64,000 bases of DNA from Candidatus Brachybacter algidus (GCA_016711705.1 JADJSK010000001.1:1240001-1304000); one strand, 5' to 3'; shown: positions 17,878 through 27,821, counted from the first letter of the stretch. Notes: a model not told the origin generated them from the sequence alone. A program made the numbers and translations.

Positions 17878-18501
17878 ATGGCTTTTACACTTCCTGAATT
17901 GGGTTATGAATATGATGGTCTTCAACCCTATATTGATGCAGAAACTATGGAAATACATCACTCAAAACACCACAATGCTTACGTCAATAACTTGAATGCA
18001 GCTATCAAGGATACTGAATTTGAATCAATGGAACTAGAAGATATTATGAAACATATCAGCAAAGCTAGTCCTGCTATCCGAAATAACGGAGGTGGGCATT
18101 ATAACCACAGCCTTTTTTGGAAATTATTGTCACCAAACGGAACTCATCCATCAGGAGAAGTATTGGATGGTATCAACAAAAAATGGACTTCAATGGACAA
18201 GTTCAAAGAAGAGTTTACTAAAGCTGCAACTACAAGATTTGGCTCAGGTTGGGCTTGGCTGGTAGTTAATAAAGATGGTAGCCTAGATATTAATTCAACT
18301 GCCAATCAGGATAATCCATTGATGGGAAAAGAAGTATCCGGTGCTGATGGCTACCCTATTCTTGGCCTGGATGTCTGGGAACATGCTTATTATCTTAAAT
18401 ATCAAAACAAACGTCCTGATTACATTGCAGCATTTTACAATGTGATAGATTGGGATGAGGTCAATAGCAGATTGGTTGAGTCAAATGAATATTTTAAATA
18501 A
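17878..18501 (+). CDS. sodA: Superoxide dismutase, Mn/Fe type
   Basis: Converts superoxide to oxygen and peroxide. Metal ligands are visible: His27 in MEIHHSKHH, His77 in HYNHSLFW, and the Asp and His in [19 protein letters not shown]. The GGGHYNHS and TANQDNPLM segments resemble manganese enzymes such as those of Bacillus, but metal choice cannot be proved. Length is 207 residues. No signal peptide, so cytoplasmic. Confidence 0.93.
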   Translation: MAFTLPELGYEYDGLQPYIDAETMEIHHSKHHNAYVNNLNAAIKDTEFESMELEDIMKHISKASPAIRNNGGGHYNHSLFWKLLSPNGTHPSGEVLDGINKKWTSMDKFKEEFTKAATTRFGSGWAWLVVNKDGSLDINSTANQDNPLMGKEVSGADGYPILGLDVWEHAYYLKYQNKRPDYIAAFYNVIDWDEVNSRLVESNEYFK

Positions 18502-18564
18502 TATTCTTAGATTTACGATATTTGATCTTATCAATATTTTAATTTATTAAACACTCCCTGTATA

Positions 18565-19308
18565 ATGGTTATTGAAATAGCTGCAAACAGCTTACAGTCT
18601 GCAATCAATGCCCAATTGGGTGGTGCAACTAGAATTGAATTATGCTCAGACCTCGAATTGGGGGGTATTACTCCAAGTGCAGGTCTTATAAGAAAGGTGA
18701 GATCAGCGCTACATATACCTATTTATGTATTGATCAGGCCCCGTGCAGGAGATTTTATCTATTCAGATTTCGAATTTGAAACAATGTTGGCCGATATTGA
18801 ATTCTGTAAATCAGAAAATATAGATGGCATAGTTACGGGAGTTTTGGATAATAATGCAAAAATCGATAAAGAACGTTTGTTATTAATAAAAGAAGTCGCA
18901 GGTGCAATGCCTGTGACTTTTAATAGGGCTTTTGATGTAACTGCATCTTCCGAAGAGGCAATCCAAATTTTGATAGAATGTGGTGTTGAAAGAGTGCTCA
19001 CTTCAGGACAAAAGTCTTCTGCAATAGATGGCAGATTTCTTATTAAACAACTTGTAGACAAAGTTGGTAAGAAAATAATTATTATGGCAGGAAGTGGAAT
19101 TAATGAAAATAACATATTGCCAATATCAGAATTTACTGGTGTAGATGAATTCCATACTTCTTCCAAGATCCTTGTTAAAAGTCAAATGGTGCATCTTCAC
19201 AGAGATATCAAGATCAGTTCCAACAATGACAATCATGAAAATGACTATTATATATCTGATCTTCAAAAAATAAAAAAGGTGGTTAACGCTCTTTCTCCCA
19301 TCATTTAA
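18565..19308 (+). CDS. cutC: CutC family protein
   Basis: A TIM-barrel protein of 247 residues. Family motifs are RIELCSDLELGGITPSAGL, VLIRPRAGDFIYS, FNRAFDVT and RVLTSGQ. CutC was linked to copper homeostasis, although that role is disputed. It follows the superoxide dismutase gene by 63 bases, so the two may be co-transcribed. Confidence 0.9.
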   Translation: MVIEIAANSLQSAINAQLGGATRIELCSDLELGGITPSAGLIRKVRSALHIPIYVLIRPRAGDFIYSDFEFETMLADIEFCKSENIDGIVTGVLDNNAKIDKERLLLIKEVAGAMPVTFNRAFDVTASSEEAIQILIECGVERVLTSGQKSSAIDGRFLIKQLVDKVGKKIIIMAGSGINENNILPISEFTGVDEFHTSSKILVKSQMVHLHRDIKISSNNDNHENDYYISDLQKIKKVVNALSPII

Positions 19309-19393
19309 AGGTGAAAAAGAAAATAATGAACATTTAAATTTGGAAATAATTAATAAAGAGCAATATTAATAGTAGCATATCTTTCAGTTTACT

Positions 19394-19401
19394 TAACTTT
19401 G
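19394..19401 (+). promoter_or_regulatory. Promoter -7 element for the 222-residue T9SS protein
   Basis: TAACTTTG matches TAnnTTTG, 40 bases upstream of the ATG at 19442. Confidence 0.5.
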
Positions 19402-19441
19402 CCCCTGACACAGGATCTAAATCATTATTTAAATAGTTAAC

Positions 19442-20110
19442 ATGAGATTTTTTACATTATTTGCTGCGATACTTATCGCCAATTTAGCCTCTGCTCAGAG
19501 CTTTCATTTTGTCGTTGATACTTTACAAGACAATGTATACCCCTTTCATGATGAAAACTATATTGCGAATTTTGCAGTAAATAATTCAGAAGAAACAAAA
19601 GTAATGAGATGGACTCAAACAACAATTTTTAAAGGTGCTAAGTGGAGTAATGCTCAGGTCTGCGATAATTTTCTGTGTTATACTGATAAAATCAAAACAA
19701 AAACGATTCAATTAGAATCTGGAGATACTACATTAATGAAAATCTTATTCAAACCAAATGGACAAGATACAAGTGGATATTATACAATATCTATTCAGGA
19801 AGAAGGTGCTTCTACCTTAGATGATTTAGCGCACTTTTTCTTTAATGGTTCGACAGCATCTACCAAAAGAATTAATAACGTAGAAACTGTTAAAATCTTT
19901 CCTAATCCATCTACGGATTATATCCAGCTCAATAGTAAAGAATTAGTTAAAAACATAACTATTTACAATGCTACTGGTATCATTGTAAGAGAAGTTAATG
20001 ACTATAATAATGGATTGATTCAGGTTAAAGACTTTCCATCAGGCATCTACTACATAATGATCGATTTCTACAATGGCAAAACCGGTGTGTCGAAGTTGAT
20101 GAAGAAATAA
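19442..20110 (+). CDS. Small secreted protein with T9SS sorting domain
   Basis: A signal peptide (MRFFTLFAAILIANLASAQ) is followed by about 115 residues that look like a beta-sandwich with no family I know, and then a T9SS type A sorting domain (IFPNPSTDYIQLNS to GIYYIMIDF, KLMKK end). The protein is thus a small cargo of the secretion system. It has its own promoter and a strong terminator, so it is probably monocistronic. Confidence 0.8.
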   Translation: MRFFTLFAAILIANLASAQSFHFVVDTLQDNVYPFHDENYIANFAVNNSEETKVMRWTQTTIFKGAKWSNAQVCDNFLCYTDKIKTKTIQLESGDTTLMKILFKPNGQDTSGYYTISIQEEGASTLDDLAHFFFNGSTASTKRINNVETVKIFPNPSTDYIQLNSKELVKNITIYNATGIIVREVNDYNNGLIQVKDFPSGIYYIMIDFYNGKTGVSKLMKK

Positions 20111-20126
20111 TTTTTAAAACTTACAT

Positions 20127-20163
20127 AAAAAGGGGTGCAATTTCAATATTGGACCCCTTTTTT
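20127..20163 (+). terminator. Rho-independent terminator
   Basis: Perfect ten-base stem AAAAAGGGGT (20127-20136) with ACCCCTTTTT (20153-20162), then a T-run. Confidence 0.85.
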
Positions 20164-20638
20164 ATTTGTAGGATACCATTATTCTTTAAATTCTCACCAA
20201 AAAACCAAATTTTATATTAACAAATTGGCATATTCCTATTCTTACAATATTATATTTTATTATTTTGTTAATACGCAATTTTAACTCTTAAAAATTTGTT
20301 AAACACGAAATGAACATATATCTTGCCATCCTATAATATACTACAAAAAAAATAATTCGCTGTTGATCAAATCTAAATGGTTGAATTATCCTATTAATTT
20401 CCTACCTACTTATGCTTTATTAATTTATTAGTAAACTAAAAAAAATAAAATAATGGAATAAAAGCGATTCACACTCTTGTGCATCTTGCTTTTAAAATTT
20501 TATTCGAACATAAGTTCACATAGTGTCCTTGTGTCATAATAAAAACAAGCGAGATATACATCTAGTCACACAATACAAATTAAAGGAGTCTGCCGAAAAT
20601 CCTGAAAAGAGTAAGCATACATTAATTTCAATTTTAAG
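20164..20638. other. Long AT-rich region upstream of the giant Ig-repeat gene
   Basis: I see no gene, RNA or consensus TAnnTTTG promoter in these 475 bases. It probably holds the promoter and a long leader for the gene at 20639. Confidence 0.4.
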
Positions 20639-23600
20639 ATGAAAAAATTTACTTTATTTATTCTTATAATCCTTTGCGGTTATTTCAATAATGCAAGCGC
20701 TCAGCAATGGACTTCGGCTTTATGCTCCGGCGGTCCTCCAAGTGCAACTATAGGTACTACTTATGGCCCTATGAACTCAATAGCTACGGCAAATGCATCT
20801 AACAGACACGCCTTTATCCTCTCTAATGCCACTTTAAGTGACATGATAGACAAACCTCTTACATCTATGTGGTTCCACAAGGCAACTGCTGCTGCGATGT
20901 TAGGTACTCCCAACTTCAAAATATATCTTAAGGAAACAACAGCTATAGACTGGGGAGCAAGCGCATTAGATTGGGCGACTGCTATCACAGGTGCTACTTT
21001 AGCATTTGATGGCAACCCTGTTTCAAACATTGGAGCGACGATAGGCTGGAAAGAATTTCTTTTTACAAGTAATTTTACTGTGACCGGTACAAATAATTTA
21101 GCCGTTATGGTTGAATATACTAATCCTACTGCAAGTGTTGCAATAAGCTGGAGTTATGAATATACATCAAGCTGCGTTAACACGTCAAACCTTAACACTA
21201 CTAAATATTTGAGTAATACTACAGGTATTTTGCCTGCTTCTCTAACTTCCTCAAATTATAGAAGACCATACGTTGGCTTTAATTATGTAGCAAGTTGTTA
21301 TCCACCAACAGGTTTAACCTTGTCGGCATCTACAACTACTACCACTGCACCATTGACTTGGACTGCTCCAGTTTCACCTCCTGCCAATGGATATGAGATT
21401 TATTATAGTTCTTCAAGTATAGCACCAACAGCAGGCACCACTCCAAATGCCACAACAGGAGCTGGAATTACATCGACAACATTGAATGGTCTATCACCAA
21501 GTACCATTTATTACACTTGGATAAGATCGGCATGCGGCCCATCTGAGAAAAGCTTATGGGTGGCAGGAATAATATTTGCAACACTTCCAGCAAATGATGA
21601 ATGTATCACAGCCACTACTTTTCCAACTATTCCAACTGATGGTTCTTGTGCAATAATGCAAGTTTCAACCTATGGTGCGACAAGCTCATTAGCAGGTTGT
21701 TCTGGAACTGCTGATGATGATGTGTGGTATAGTGTAACTATGCCTGCCGGATCAACAATACTTCTTTACAATAATCAAAATAATCAATTTGGACTCACGG
21801 ATCGCATCATACAATTGTTTTCAGGTACCTGCGGCTCCCTAACTTCTGTTGCTTGCCTTGATCCGGAAAGCGGCAGTGTCGCTGGGTTGACAGGTGGAAC
21901 TACTTATTATCTACGTGTATACACTTACGCAGCAACAGGAGGAACTGTTTTTGATTTATGTCTGAAAGTTCCGCCTCCTCCACCTGCCAATGACGATTGT
22001 ATAGCAGCAACAAATATTATTCCAAGTGGTACAGAATTATGTGCTTCTAGTATAGTTATGTCTACGAGCGGTGCTACACAATCAACGGAGACTGTCCCTA
22101 CGTGCTCTGCAACTGGCATAAATGATGATGTATGGTTTACTTTTACAGCTACATCAGCTACACATATGGTGAAAGTGAACTATACCGATAATGCAACTAC
22201 AACTCAGCTTTACTCTGGTTCATGTGGAAGCTTGGTAGCTATTGGGTGCTATGCTGGTGTTTATGGCAATTCAAATGTGTTGGCAACTGGATTGACTATT
22301 GGAAATGTCTATTATGTGCGTATATACTCAAGCACTTCAACAGCATATACATATTCAAATTTCAGTATTTGCGTCACTACTCCTTCGGTTCCGGTAAATG
22401 ATGATTGTACAAATGCAACAGCGATTCCTTGTGGCAGTAATGTATCAGGTTCTAATGCATTAGCTTTAAATGAGGTCTTGCCGGGTTCTACTTGTGGAAG
22501 CACAGGTTTAACTGCTTCATATAAAGGCGTATGGCATACAGTAACCCCAAATCTTACTGGAAGCTTGACCGTTAGTGCTTGTGGTAGTGATTTTGATAAT
22601 TATTTAAGAATCTATACTGGTGACTGCAACACTTTAACTTGTGTTTCTAACGTCAGTGGTGTTGGATACGCAGATGCTGGATGTGCTGTGACATTAAACA
22701 ATTCAGCAACAGTTACATTTCCATGTGTAGCAGGTACAACTTACTATATATTATTAACTGGGTATTCTGCTACAAATTTTGGTAATTATAATATATCTGT
22801 AACTTGCCCATTAGCATGCACAGTTCCACCTACTGCGTTAGCAGTATCAGGAATCACTTCTAATGGTGGAGTTATATCATATACTGCACCAATTCCAGCA
22901 CCATTAGTTGGATATCAATATTATTATAGTACATCTTCTACACCACCAACTGTAGCTACGGTTCCAACAGGATCTACACCTAATGCATCATTTACCCTCA
23001 ATTCATTGAATCCAAATACATTATATTATGTATGGGTTCGTTCAAATTGTGGTGGGTCTGACGTTAGTGCATGGGCTGCATTACCAAGCTTTATGACGCT
23101 TCCTGGAAGTGGATGTTTTACAACAATTACGGCAACACCTTCTGCCAACATATGTATTGGAGGATCAGCATCACTGTCTGCCTCTGGTTCATGGGTTAGT
23201 TATTCATGGAGTGGTCCTGGCGGATTTAATTCTACAAATCCAACTGTAGTTGCAAACCTTACAGGTGTTTATGCTTTAACTGTAACAGATGTAGATGCCT
23301 GTACAACATTTGCTAACATTACTGTTACTGTCAATCCATTACCTGTAGTTACTATAACTCCAGCAGCACCAACAATTTGTCCAGGCTCGACAGTTACATT
23401 AACAGCTTCAGGTGGAGCTACCTATTTATGGTCCAATGGGGCTAACACAGCAGCTGCTGTTGTAAATTCAGTTGGTACATACACAGTTACTGTTACTTCA
23501 GCAGCTGGATGTATAAAGACTGGTAGTGTAACAGTTACGGCTAATCCTCCAATCACAGTAACAGCTGTTGCAAACCCTAATAGTATTTGTATTGGTTCAA

Positions 23601-25258
23601 CAATCAATTTAGCTGCTACAGGTGGTGCTACATATTCTTGGAATGGACCTGCTGGCTTCACGTCAACACTACAGAATCCAACGCGGGCTAATGCCACTGT
23701 TGCCATGTCAGGTGTATATAACGTGACGGTAACTTCAGCTGCTGGATGTATTGGTTATGCTTCAGCAACTGTAACTGTAAATGCTGGACCTATAGTTTCA
23801 GCCTCAGCAAACCCGAATCCAGCTTGTGTAGGTTCAACACTGAATCTTTCCTCATCGGGTGGAGTAATGTACGCATGGAGTGGACCAGCCGGATTTAGTT
23901 CAAATGCACAAAATCCAGCCAGGGCAAATATGCAACCATCTTTTGCCGGAATATACAGCGTAAGTGTTACTTCTGGATTGGGCTGTACATCAAACAGCTC
24001 CGTAAATGTAACAGTAAATCCAATACCTACCGGAGTAGCAACAGCTTCACCTTCAAGTGGATGTGTTGGCAGTACAGTTCAGCTTGGAGCCCCTGCAGGA
24101 TCTACTTATATGTGGACAGGACCTCAAGGATATACATCTAGTCAGCAAAACCCTATTGTGAATATCACTTCTTATCTTCAGGCTGGTACTTACAAAGTAA
24201 AAGTTACTAATGCAGCTGGCTGTTCAGCTACATTCTCAGTTGGGTTCAAGGTGAATTACCCTCCAGTAGCAACTGCATCTTATACAATAGGAAGCAATTG
24301 TATTGGAAGTAATTTAGCCTTGAGTGGCACTGGTGGTGGATCATTCTCTTGGTCAGGACCTGCAGGATTTACATCAAATCTTCAGAATCCTGTAATCAAT
24401 AACGTTTCAGCTGCGAACTCAGGAGTTTATACATTAACTGTGACTAGTCCAAATGGATGCAGTGCTGTAACATCAGTAATTGTAAATATTCTTGCAGCTC
24501 CAGTAGTGACTGCTACAGCTGATGCTTACACTGTTTGCGAAGGAAGCACTGCATATTTACATGCTACTGGTGGAACGAATTATGAATGGACAGGACCTTA
24601 TGGATGGGTAAGTAATTTGCAAAACCCAATCATTAATAATATCCCTTCTTATCTTTCTGGAACATATTCAGTAAAAGTGACTAATTCAGGTGGATGTAGT
24701 ACTACAACATCTTTAGTGATAACTGTATCTGGGTTTATTAATGGTAGCGCTTCTGCATTGCCGAATCCTGCACCAACCGGAAGTAATGTTCAATTAAGTG
24801 CTACAGGAGCCAGCTCATATCTTTGGTCAGGCCCTAATGGATTCTTTAGTTATGAACAAAATCCATTAATATACAAAGTTAGCAGCAGAAATGCGGGAAC
24901 TTATGTAGTGATATTAACTAATGACGGTAAATGTCAAATGACACTATTTGTAACTTTAAGTATCATTAATGCAAGAGAATCTGGAGAAACTATTGTAGCT
25001 AAGGAGACAAAGGTTAGTGACCTAACGACTATTTATCCTAATCCAGCTAAAAACTTTATTAGATTGGAGTATAAAGGTGACAAATCAATCAAATACAGTA
25101 TTGTAGATGCGCAAGGAGTCATAATTACTAAAGATGTCAGATCATCTTCAGGAAGTATTAATATCGAAAATCTATCAAGTGGAACTTATGCAATAATTTG
25201 GTCGGAAGACACAGAAAACGCACAAACCAATATTGGTAAATTTATAAAAGTAGATTAG
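20639..25258 (+). CDS. Giant secreted Ig/FN3 repeat protein with T9SS sorting domain
   Basis: 1539 residues with a signal peptide (MKKFTLFILIILCGYF, cut near ASAQ). In order: an N-terminal beta domain (to about 220), a fibronectin type III domain starting CYPPTGLTL, three PPC-like domains each opening NDxC (NDECITAT, NDDCIAAT, NDDCTNAT), a second FN3 domain (CTVPPTAL), then eight Ig-like repeats of about 80 residues with the pattern CxGSTxxLxAxGG and W(S/T)GPxGF, and a T9SS sorting domain (IYPNPAKNFIRLEY). The build suggests a cell-surface or matrix adhesin. I see no enzyme motif. A strong terminator follows. Confidence 0.85.
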   Translation: MKKFTLFILIILCGYFNNASAQQWTSALCSGGPPSATIGTTYGPMNSIATANASNRHAFILSNATLSDMIDKPLTSMWFHKATAAAMLGTPNFKIYLKETTAIDWGASALDWATAITGATLAFDGNPVSNIGATIGWKEFLFTSNFTVTGTNNLAVMVEYTNPTASVAISWSYEYTSSCVNTSNLNTTKYLSNTTGILPASLTSSNYRRPYVGFNYVASCYPPTGLTLSASTTTTTAPLTWTAPVSPPANGYEIYYSSSSIAPTAGTTPNATTGAGITSTTLNGLSPSTIYYTWIRSACGPSEKSLWVAGIIFATLPANDECITATTFPTIPTDGSCAIMQVSTYGATSSLAGCSGTADDDVWYSVTMPAGSTILLYNNQNNQFGLTDRIIQLFSGTCGSLTSVACLDPESGSVAGLTGGTTYYLRVYTYAATGGTVFDLCLKVPPPPPANDDCIAATNIIPSGTELCASSIVMSTSGATQSTETVPTCSATGINDDVWFTFTATSATHMVKVNYTDNATTTQLYSGSCGSLVAIGCYAGVYGNSNVLATGLTIGNVYYVRIYSSTSTAYTYSNFSICVTTPSVPVNDDCTNATAIPCGSNVSGSNALALNEVLPGSTCGSTGLTASYKGVWHTVTPNLTGSLTVSACGSDFDNYLRIYTGDCNTLTCVSNVSGVGYADAGCAVTLNNSATVTFPCVAGTTYYILLTGYSATNFGNYNISVTCPLACTVPPTALAVSGITSNGGVISYTAPIPAPLVGYQYYYSTSSTPPTVATVPTGSTPNASFTLNSLNPNTLYYVWVRSNCGGSDVSAWAALPSFMTLPGSGCFTTITATPSANICIGGSASLSASGSWVSYSWSGPGGFNSTNPTVVANLTGVYALTVTDVDACTTFANITVTVNPLPVVTITPAAPTICPGSTVTLTASGGATYLWSNGANTAAAVVNSVGTYTVTVTSAAGCIKTGSVTVTANPPITVTAVANPNSICIGSTINLAATGGATYSWNGPAGFTSTLQNPTRANATVAMSGVYNVTVTSAAGCIGYASATVTVNAGPIVSASANPNPACVGSTLNLSSSGGVMYAWSGPAGFSSNAQNPARANMQPSFAGIYSVSVTSGLGCTSNSSVNVTVNPIPTGVATASPSSGCVGSTVQLGAPAGSTYMWTGPQGYTSSQQNPIVNITSYLQAGTYKVKVTNAAGCSATFSVGFKVNYPPVATASYTIGSNCIGSNLALSGTGGGSFSWSGPAGFTSNLQNPVINNVSAANSGVYTLTVTSPNGCSAVTSVIVNILAAPVVTATADAYTVCEGSTAYLHATGGTNYEWTGPYGWVSNLQNPIINNIPSYLSGTYSVKVTNSGGCSTTTSLVITVSGFINGSASALPNPAPTGSNVQLSATGASSYLWSGPNGFFSYEQNPLIYKVSSRNAGTYVVILTNDGKCQMTLFVTLSIINARESGETIVAKETKVSDLTTIYPNPAKNFIRLEYKGDKSIKYSIVDAQGVIITKDVRSSSGSINIENLSSGTYAIIWSEDTENAQTNIGKFIKVD

Positions 25259-25275
25259 ACTATTTCGTAAATAAG

Positions 25276-25304
25276 AAAGGGGGCAAAAATGCCCCCTTTT
25301 TTTT
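25276..25304. terminator. Bidirectional terminator between convergent genes
   Basis: Stem AAAGGGGGC (25276-25284) with GCCCCCTTT (25291-25299), six-base loop, T-run after it and A-run before. It can serve both the Ig-repeat gene and hpf. Confidence 0.9.
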
Positions 25305-25306
25305 AT

Positions 25307-25609
25307 TTAATTCGTTTCTCTCATTTTTTCTTTACGCTTAATTAATTGCCTTTTGATGTTATCAACGCCCTCATCAATGGCAGACTCGAATGTTTTGTTT
25401 GTTTCCTTTGAAACGATTGTATCTCCTGGTATATTTAGAATAAGCTCTGCTACTTTATCTTTAACTTGGCCGGCATTTTCCAGTTTAAGTATCACATGAG
25501 CATCTATGATCTTATCATAGTAATGATCTAATTTAATAACTTTTTTTTCTATAAATTCCGTCAAACTAACATCAGCTTTAAACTGATCTGCTTCAATCGT
25601 AATCTTCAT
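25307..25609 (-). CDS. hpf: Ribosome hibernation promoting factor, short form
   Basis: A 100-residue HPF/RaiA (sigma-54 modulation) protein. It begins MKITIEADQFKADVSLTEFIEKKVIKLDH-like sequence and has VILKLENAGQVKDKVAELILN and ESAIDEGVDNIKRQLIKRKEK, the beta-alpha-beta-beta-beta-alpha layout of the family. It lacks the C-terminal dimerisation domain of long HPF. It binds the 30S subunit in slow growth. It follows the recombinase gene and rpsU in the same direction, an arrangement often seen in Bacteroidota. Confidence 0.9.
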   Translation of the reverse strand: MKITIEADQFKADVSLTEFIEKKVIKLDHYYDKIIDAHVILKLENAGQVKDKVAELILNIPGDTIVSKETNKTFESAIDEGVDNIKRQLIKRKEKMRETN

Positions 25610-25652
25610 ATGTTTTATTTTTAAATGTTAAAAAATTAATATATTTCGAATA

Positions 25653-26558
25653 TTATAATTCCTTCTCTGCACGCGGATGTGCTTTGGAATAAATTGATTT
25701 TAATCGCTGTGGTGCATTATGCATATAAACTTGCGTAGAAGCTAAACTGCTATGACCTAATAACATTTTAATTGCATTTATATCAGCTCCTGCGTCAGAT
25801 AAATGGGTTGCAAAAGAATGGCGAAGTATATGTGGACTTTTTCTTTCCAAGTTTGGAATAGTTTTTAAGAAGCTGTTTACTACATTATAAACAAGTTTTG
25901 GGTAAACAGGTTTCCCATGTAACGTTAAAAATAATAAATTTTCTTCACCCATTGGTAAGCTGCTCTTTTTCAACAACTTAAATTTTTCAGTTTCAATAAC
26001 CAAATCACTACTTATAGGAACAAACCTTTCCTTTTTGCCTTTACCGGTTACTTTAAGAATCATTCTGGAAAAATCAATATCTGCTTCATTGATGTTTATG
26101 AGCTCTGAACGCCTGATACCTGTAGTATAAAGAAATAAGATCATCAACCTTGCCATAGCATTGGAATAACCATCAGGCTCAGCTGTTCCAAGGATTTGAT
26201 CATAACTCAACTCATCTTTGGGGACAGTCACTGGAAGTCTTTTATTTGCTTTTGGCCTGATTACTTTGGCCATAGGATCTATTCCAAGGCCCTCAAATCT
26301 TCTCAAGTATTTATAAAAAGTACTCAATGCAGAGATCTTGCGATGGATGGTGTGACTGCTACTGTTTATCTCCATCAATGTAACGATCCATGAGCGTATG
26401 TGGAAATGTGTAGCCTCTGTTAATTGGCTGATTTGATAGGTGACTAAAATAAAAGAGGCAAAGCCATCAATATCATTTTGATAGCTCTGCCTTGTATTTT
26501 GACTATATCTCTCAACAGAAGAAATGTAGTTATAGAATCTTTCTAATTCATTTCGCAT
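25653..26558 (-). CDS. xerC: Tyrosine recombinase, XerC/XerD-like
   Basis: An N-terminal SAM-like core-binding domain (MRNELERFYNYISSVERYSQNTRQSY) is followed by the catalytic domain with Arg in TTGIRRSEL, Lys in GKGKKERFVP, HILRHSFATHL (HxxR), and the His and Tyr of GHSSLASTQVYMH. The 301-residue length is typical of Xer enzymes, which resolve chromosome dimers at dif. The rpsU-xer-hpf context points to the housekeeping enzyme and not a phage integrase. No dif site was identified here. Confidence 0.88.
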   Translation of the reverse strand: MRNELERFYNYISSVERYSQNTRQSYQNDIDGFASFILVTYQISQLTEATHFHIRSWIVTLMEINSSSHTIHRKISALSTFYKYLRRFEGLGIDPMAKVIRPKANKRLPVTVPKDELSYDQILGTAEPDGYSNAMARLMILFLYTTGIRRSELININEADIDFSRMILKVTGKGKKERFVPISSDLVIETEKFKLLKKSSLPMGEENLLFLTLHGKPVYPKLVYNVVNSFLKTIPNLERKSPHILRHSFATHLSDAGADINAIKMLLGHSSLASTQVYMHNAPQRLKSIYSKAHPRAEKEL

Positions 26559-26625
26559 ATTATATGCAAAATAAACATAATATTACAATTCTAAAAAAGT
26601 ATTTGCAAAAATTACAAATATTCCT

Positions 26626-26820
26626 TTAAAGTGCATTTGGCCCATAGGTGGCCTGCTTGTAAATAGCTTTTAATACTTCTTGCCTTCTAAGGATTGAAGG
26701 CTTAGTGAAGTGTTTCCTCTTGCGCAATTGCTTTATTGTGCCTGATTTTTCAAATTTTCTTTTGTATTTCTTTAGCGCTCTATCAATAGTTTCGCCGTCT
26801 TTTACATCGATTATTAACAT
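26626..26820 (-). CDS. rpsU: Ribosomal protein bS21
   Basis: A basic 64-residue protein: MLIIDVKDGETIDRALKKYK, then KSGTIKQLRKRKHFTKPS and RRQEVLKAIY, matching bS21 throughout. In Bacteroidota ribosomes bS21 helps hide the anti-Shine-Dalgarno sequence of 16S rRNA. Its mRNA here has a clear Shine-Dalgarno sequence, described separately, which suggests autoregulation. It heads the rpsU-xerC-hpf cluster and has a consensus promoter. Confidence 0.95.
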   Translation of the reverse strand: MLIIDVKDGETIDRALKKYKRKFEKSGTIKQLRKRKHFTKPSILRRQEVLKAIYKQATYGPNAL

Positions 26821-26829
26821 AAAATGTGA

Positions 26830-26834
26830 ACCTC
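26830..26834 (-). promoter_or_regulatory. Shine-Dalgarno sequence of rpsU
   Basis: The minus strand reads AAAGAGGTTCACATTTTATG. GAGGT pairs perfectly with ACCUC of the usual 16S rRNA 3' end, and nine bases separate it from the ATG. Most other genes in the window have only A/T-rich sequence at this place. Confidence 0.75.
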
Positions 26835-26863
26835 TTTTTTTTATTAAGTTATATTTCGGACTG

Positions 26864-26871
26864 CAAAGGTA
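26864..26871 (-). promoter_or_regulatory. Promoter -7 element for rpsU
   Basis: Minus strand reads TACCTTTG, a match to TAnnTTTG and the same octamer as in front of rpsO. It lies 43 bases before the ATG. Confidence 0.6.
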
Positions 26872-26945
26872 ATATTATATTTTAATTATTATATAATAAT
26901 TGTTAAAAAACTATATTCCATACATTTTGCTCCCGACTTATGTAA

Positions 26946-27707
26946 CTATTCTACTACATCTATCTTATCAAATAATCGGACTATACTTTCTGAAAGAGGG
27001 TTAAGATATAGCCCAAACTTAATTTTAAATGAAGACTTTGTATATGGTTCCATTAATTGAAGGACATTTAAGTCAGTCTTTGAGGTAGATGGCTCCTGGT
27101 TAACAACTATACACCTGCTGCACAACTTTACGCTATTGTATTCACAACCATTGATCCTTAATCTTTTCCAAATTCCTTCATCAAATGGATTTTTGGATGA
27201 AACAACAATATTTGGTCGAAACCGCATGATGTCAATCTTAACATCAGTCTTAGACTCAAGATAAGCTATGGATGTTTCATTGCATATTAAGATAGGTGAA
27301 TCATCATGAAATGAAGAGAAGCCAGAAAAACTCTTTTTTATTAGATATAAATGTAATTTTTTACCATGATGATCCGAAAAGAATTGGTTTATACTTTCTT
27401 TATCAGCAAAACCCTCTTCTACCCTATCCCAAACATTCAAAGGAATTGACTCATGACCTTCACCATAGCATTTTATATTAATGGACTTTTCTAAGACTTT
27501 TGAATATATCATTAAAGTGTTTCCCTTTAATTCTAGTAAATAGTCGGCCAATCCTTTACAAATTCTTCTCGTCTGCATGATTCCTTGAGCATCGTACAAT
27601 GCAAATATTCTGTCAAACTGAAGTCCATCCTTATCAACTACAGAATGATTTATTTTTATGGCTGGCAGCGACTTTATGGGATATATATATAATGAAAGTA
27701 CTTCCAT
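26946..27707 (-). CDS. MOSC domain protein
   Basis: A 253-residue protein with the MOSC N-terminal beta-barrel (LYIYPIKSLPAIKINHS, DRIFALYDAQGIMQTRR) and a C-terminal MOSC domain (FRPNIVVSS, then VKLCSRCIVVNQEP with the conserved Cys that binds molybdenum in the mARC/YcbX group). Related proteins reduce N-hydroxylated compounds using molybdenum cofactor. It lacks the C-terminal ferredoxin domain of YcbX, so electrons must come from a partner. Confidence 0.88.
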   Translation of the reverse strand: MEVLSLYIYPIKSLPAIKINHSVVDKDGLQFDRIFALYDAQGIMQTRRICKGLADYLLELKGNTLMIYSKVLEKSINIKCYGEGHESIPLNVWDRVEEGFADKESINQFFSDHHGKKLHLYLIKKSFSGFSSFHDDSPILICNETSIAYLESKTDVKIDIMRFRPNIVVSSKNPFDEGIWKRLRINGCEYNSVKLCSRCIVVNQEPSTSKTDLNVLQLMEPYTKSSFKIKFGLYLNPLSESIVRLFDKIDVVE

Positions 27708-27721
27708 GGTGATATTTTTAT

Positions 27722-27729
27722 CAAAGATA
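27722..27729 (-). promoter_or_regulatory. Promoter -7 element for the MOSC gene
   Basis: Minus strand reads TATCTTTG, matching TAnnTTTG, 15 bases before the ATG. Confidence 0.5.
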
Positions 27730-27821
27730 TAAATGCGAAAACAAGAAATCTTATAAAATAAAATTTATTATGCAACTATTTTAAGTATTCTTGAGTTAGT
27801 AGCTTAGATCTTTGAAAAAAT

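Noticed and set aside
25653..26558. Phage or genomic-island integrase
   Set aside because: It lies between rpsU and hpf with no tRNA, att repeats or phage genes, which fits housekeeping XerC/D.
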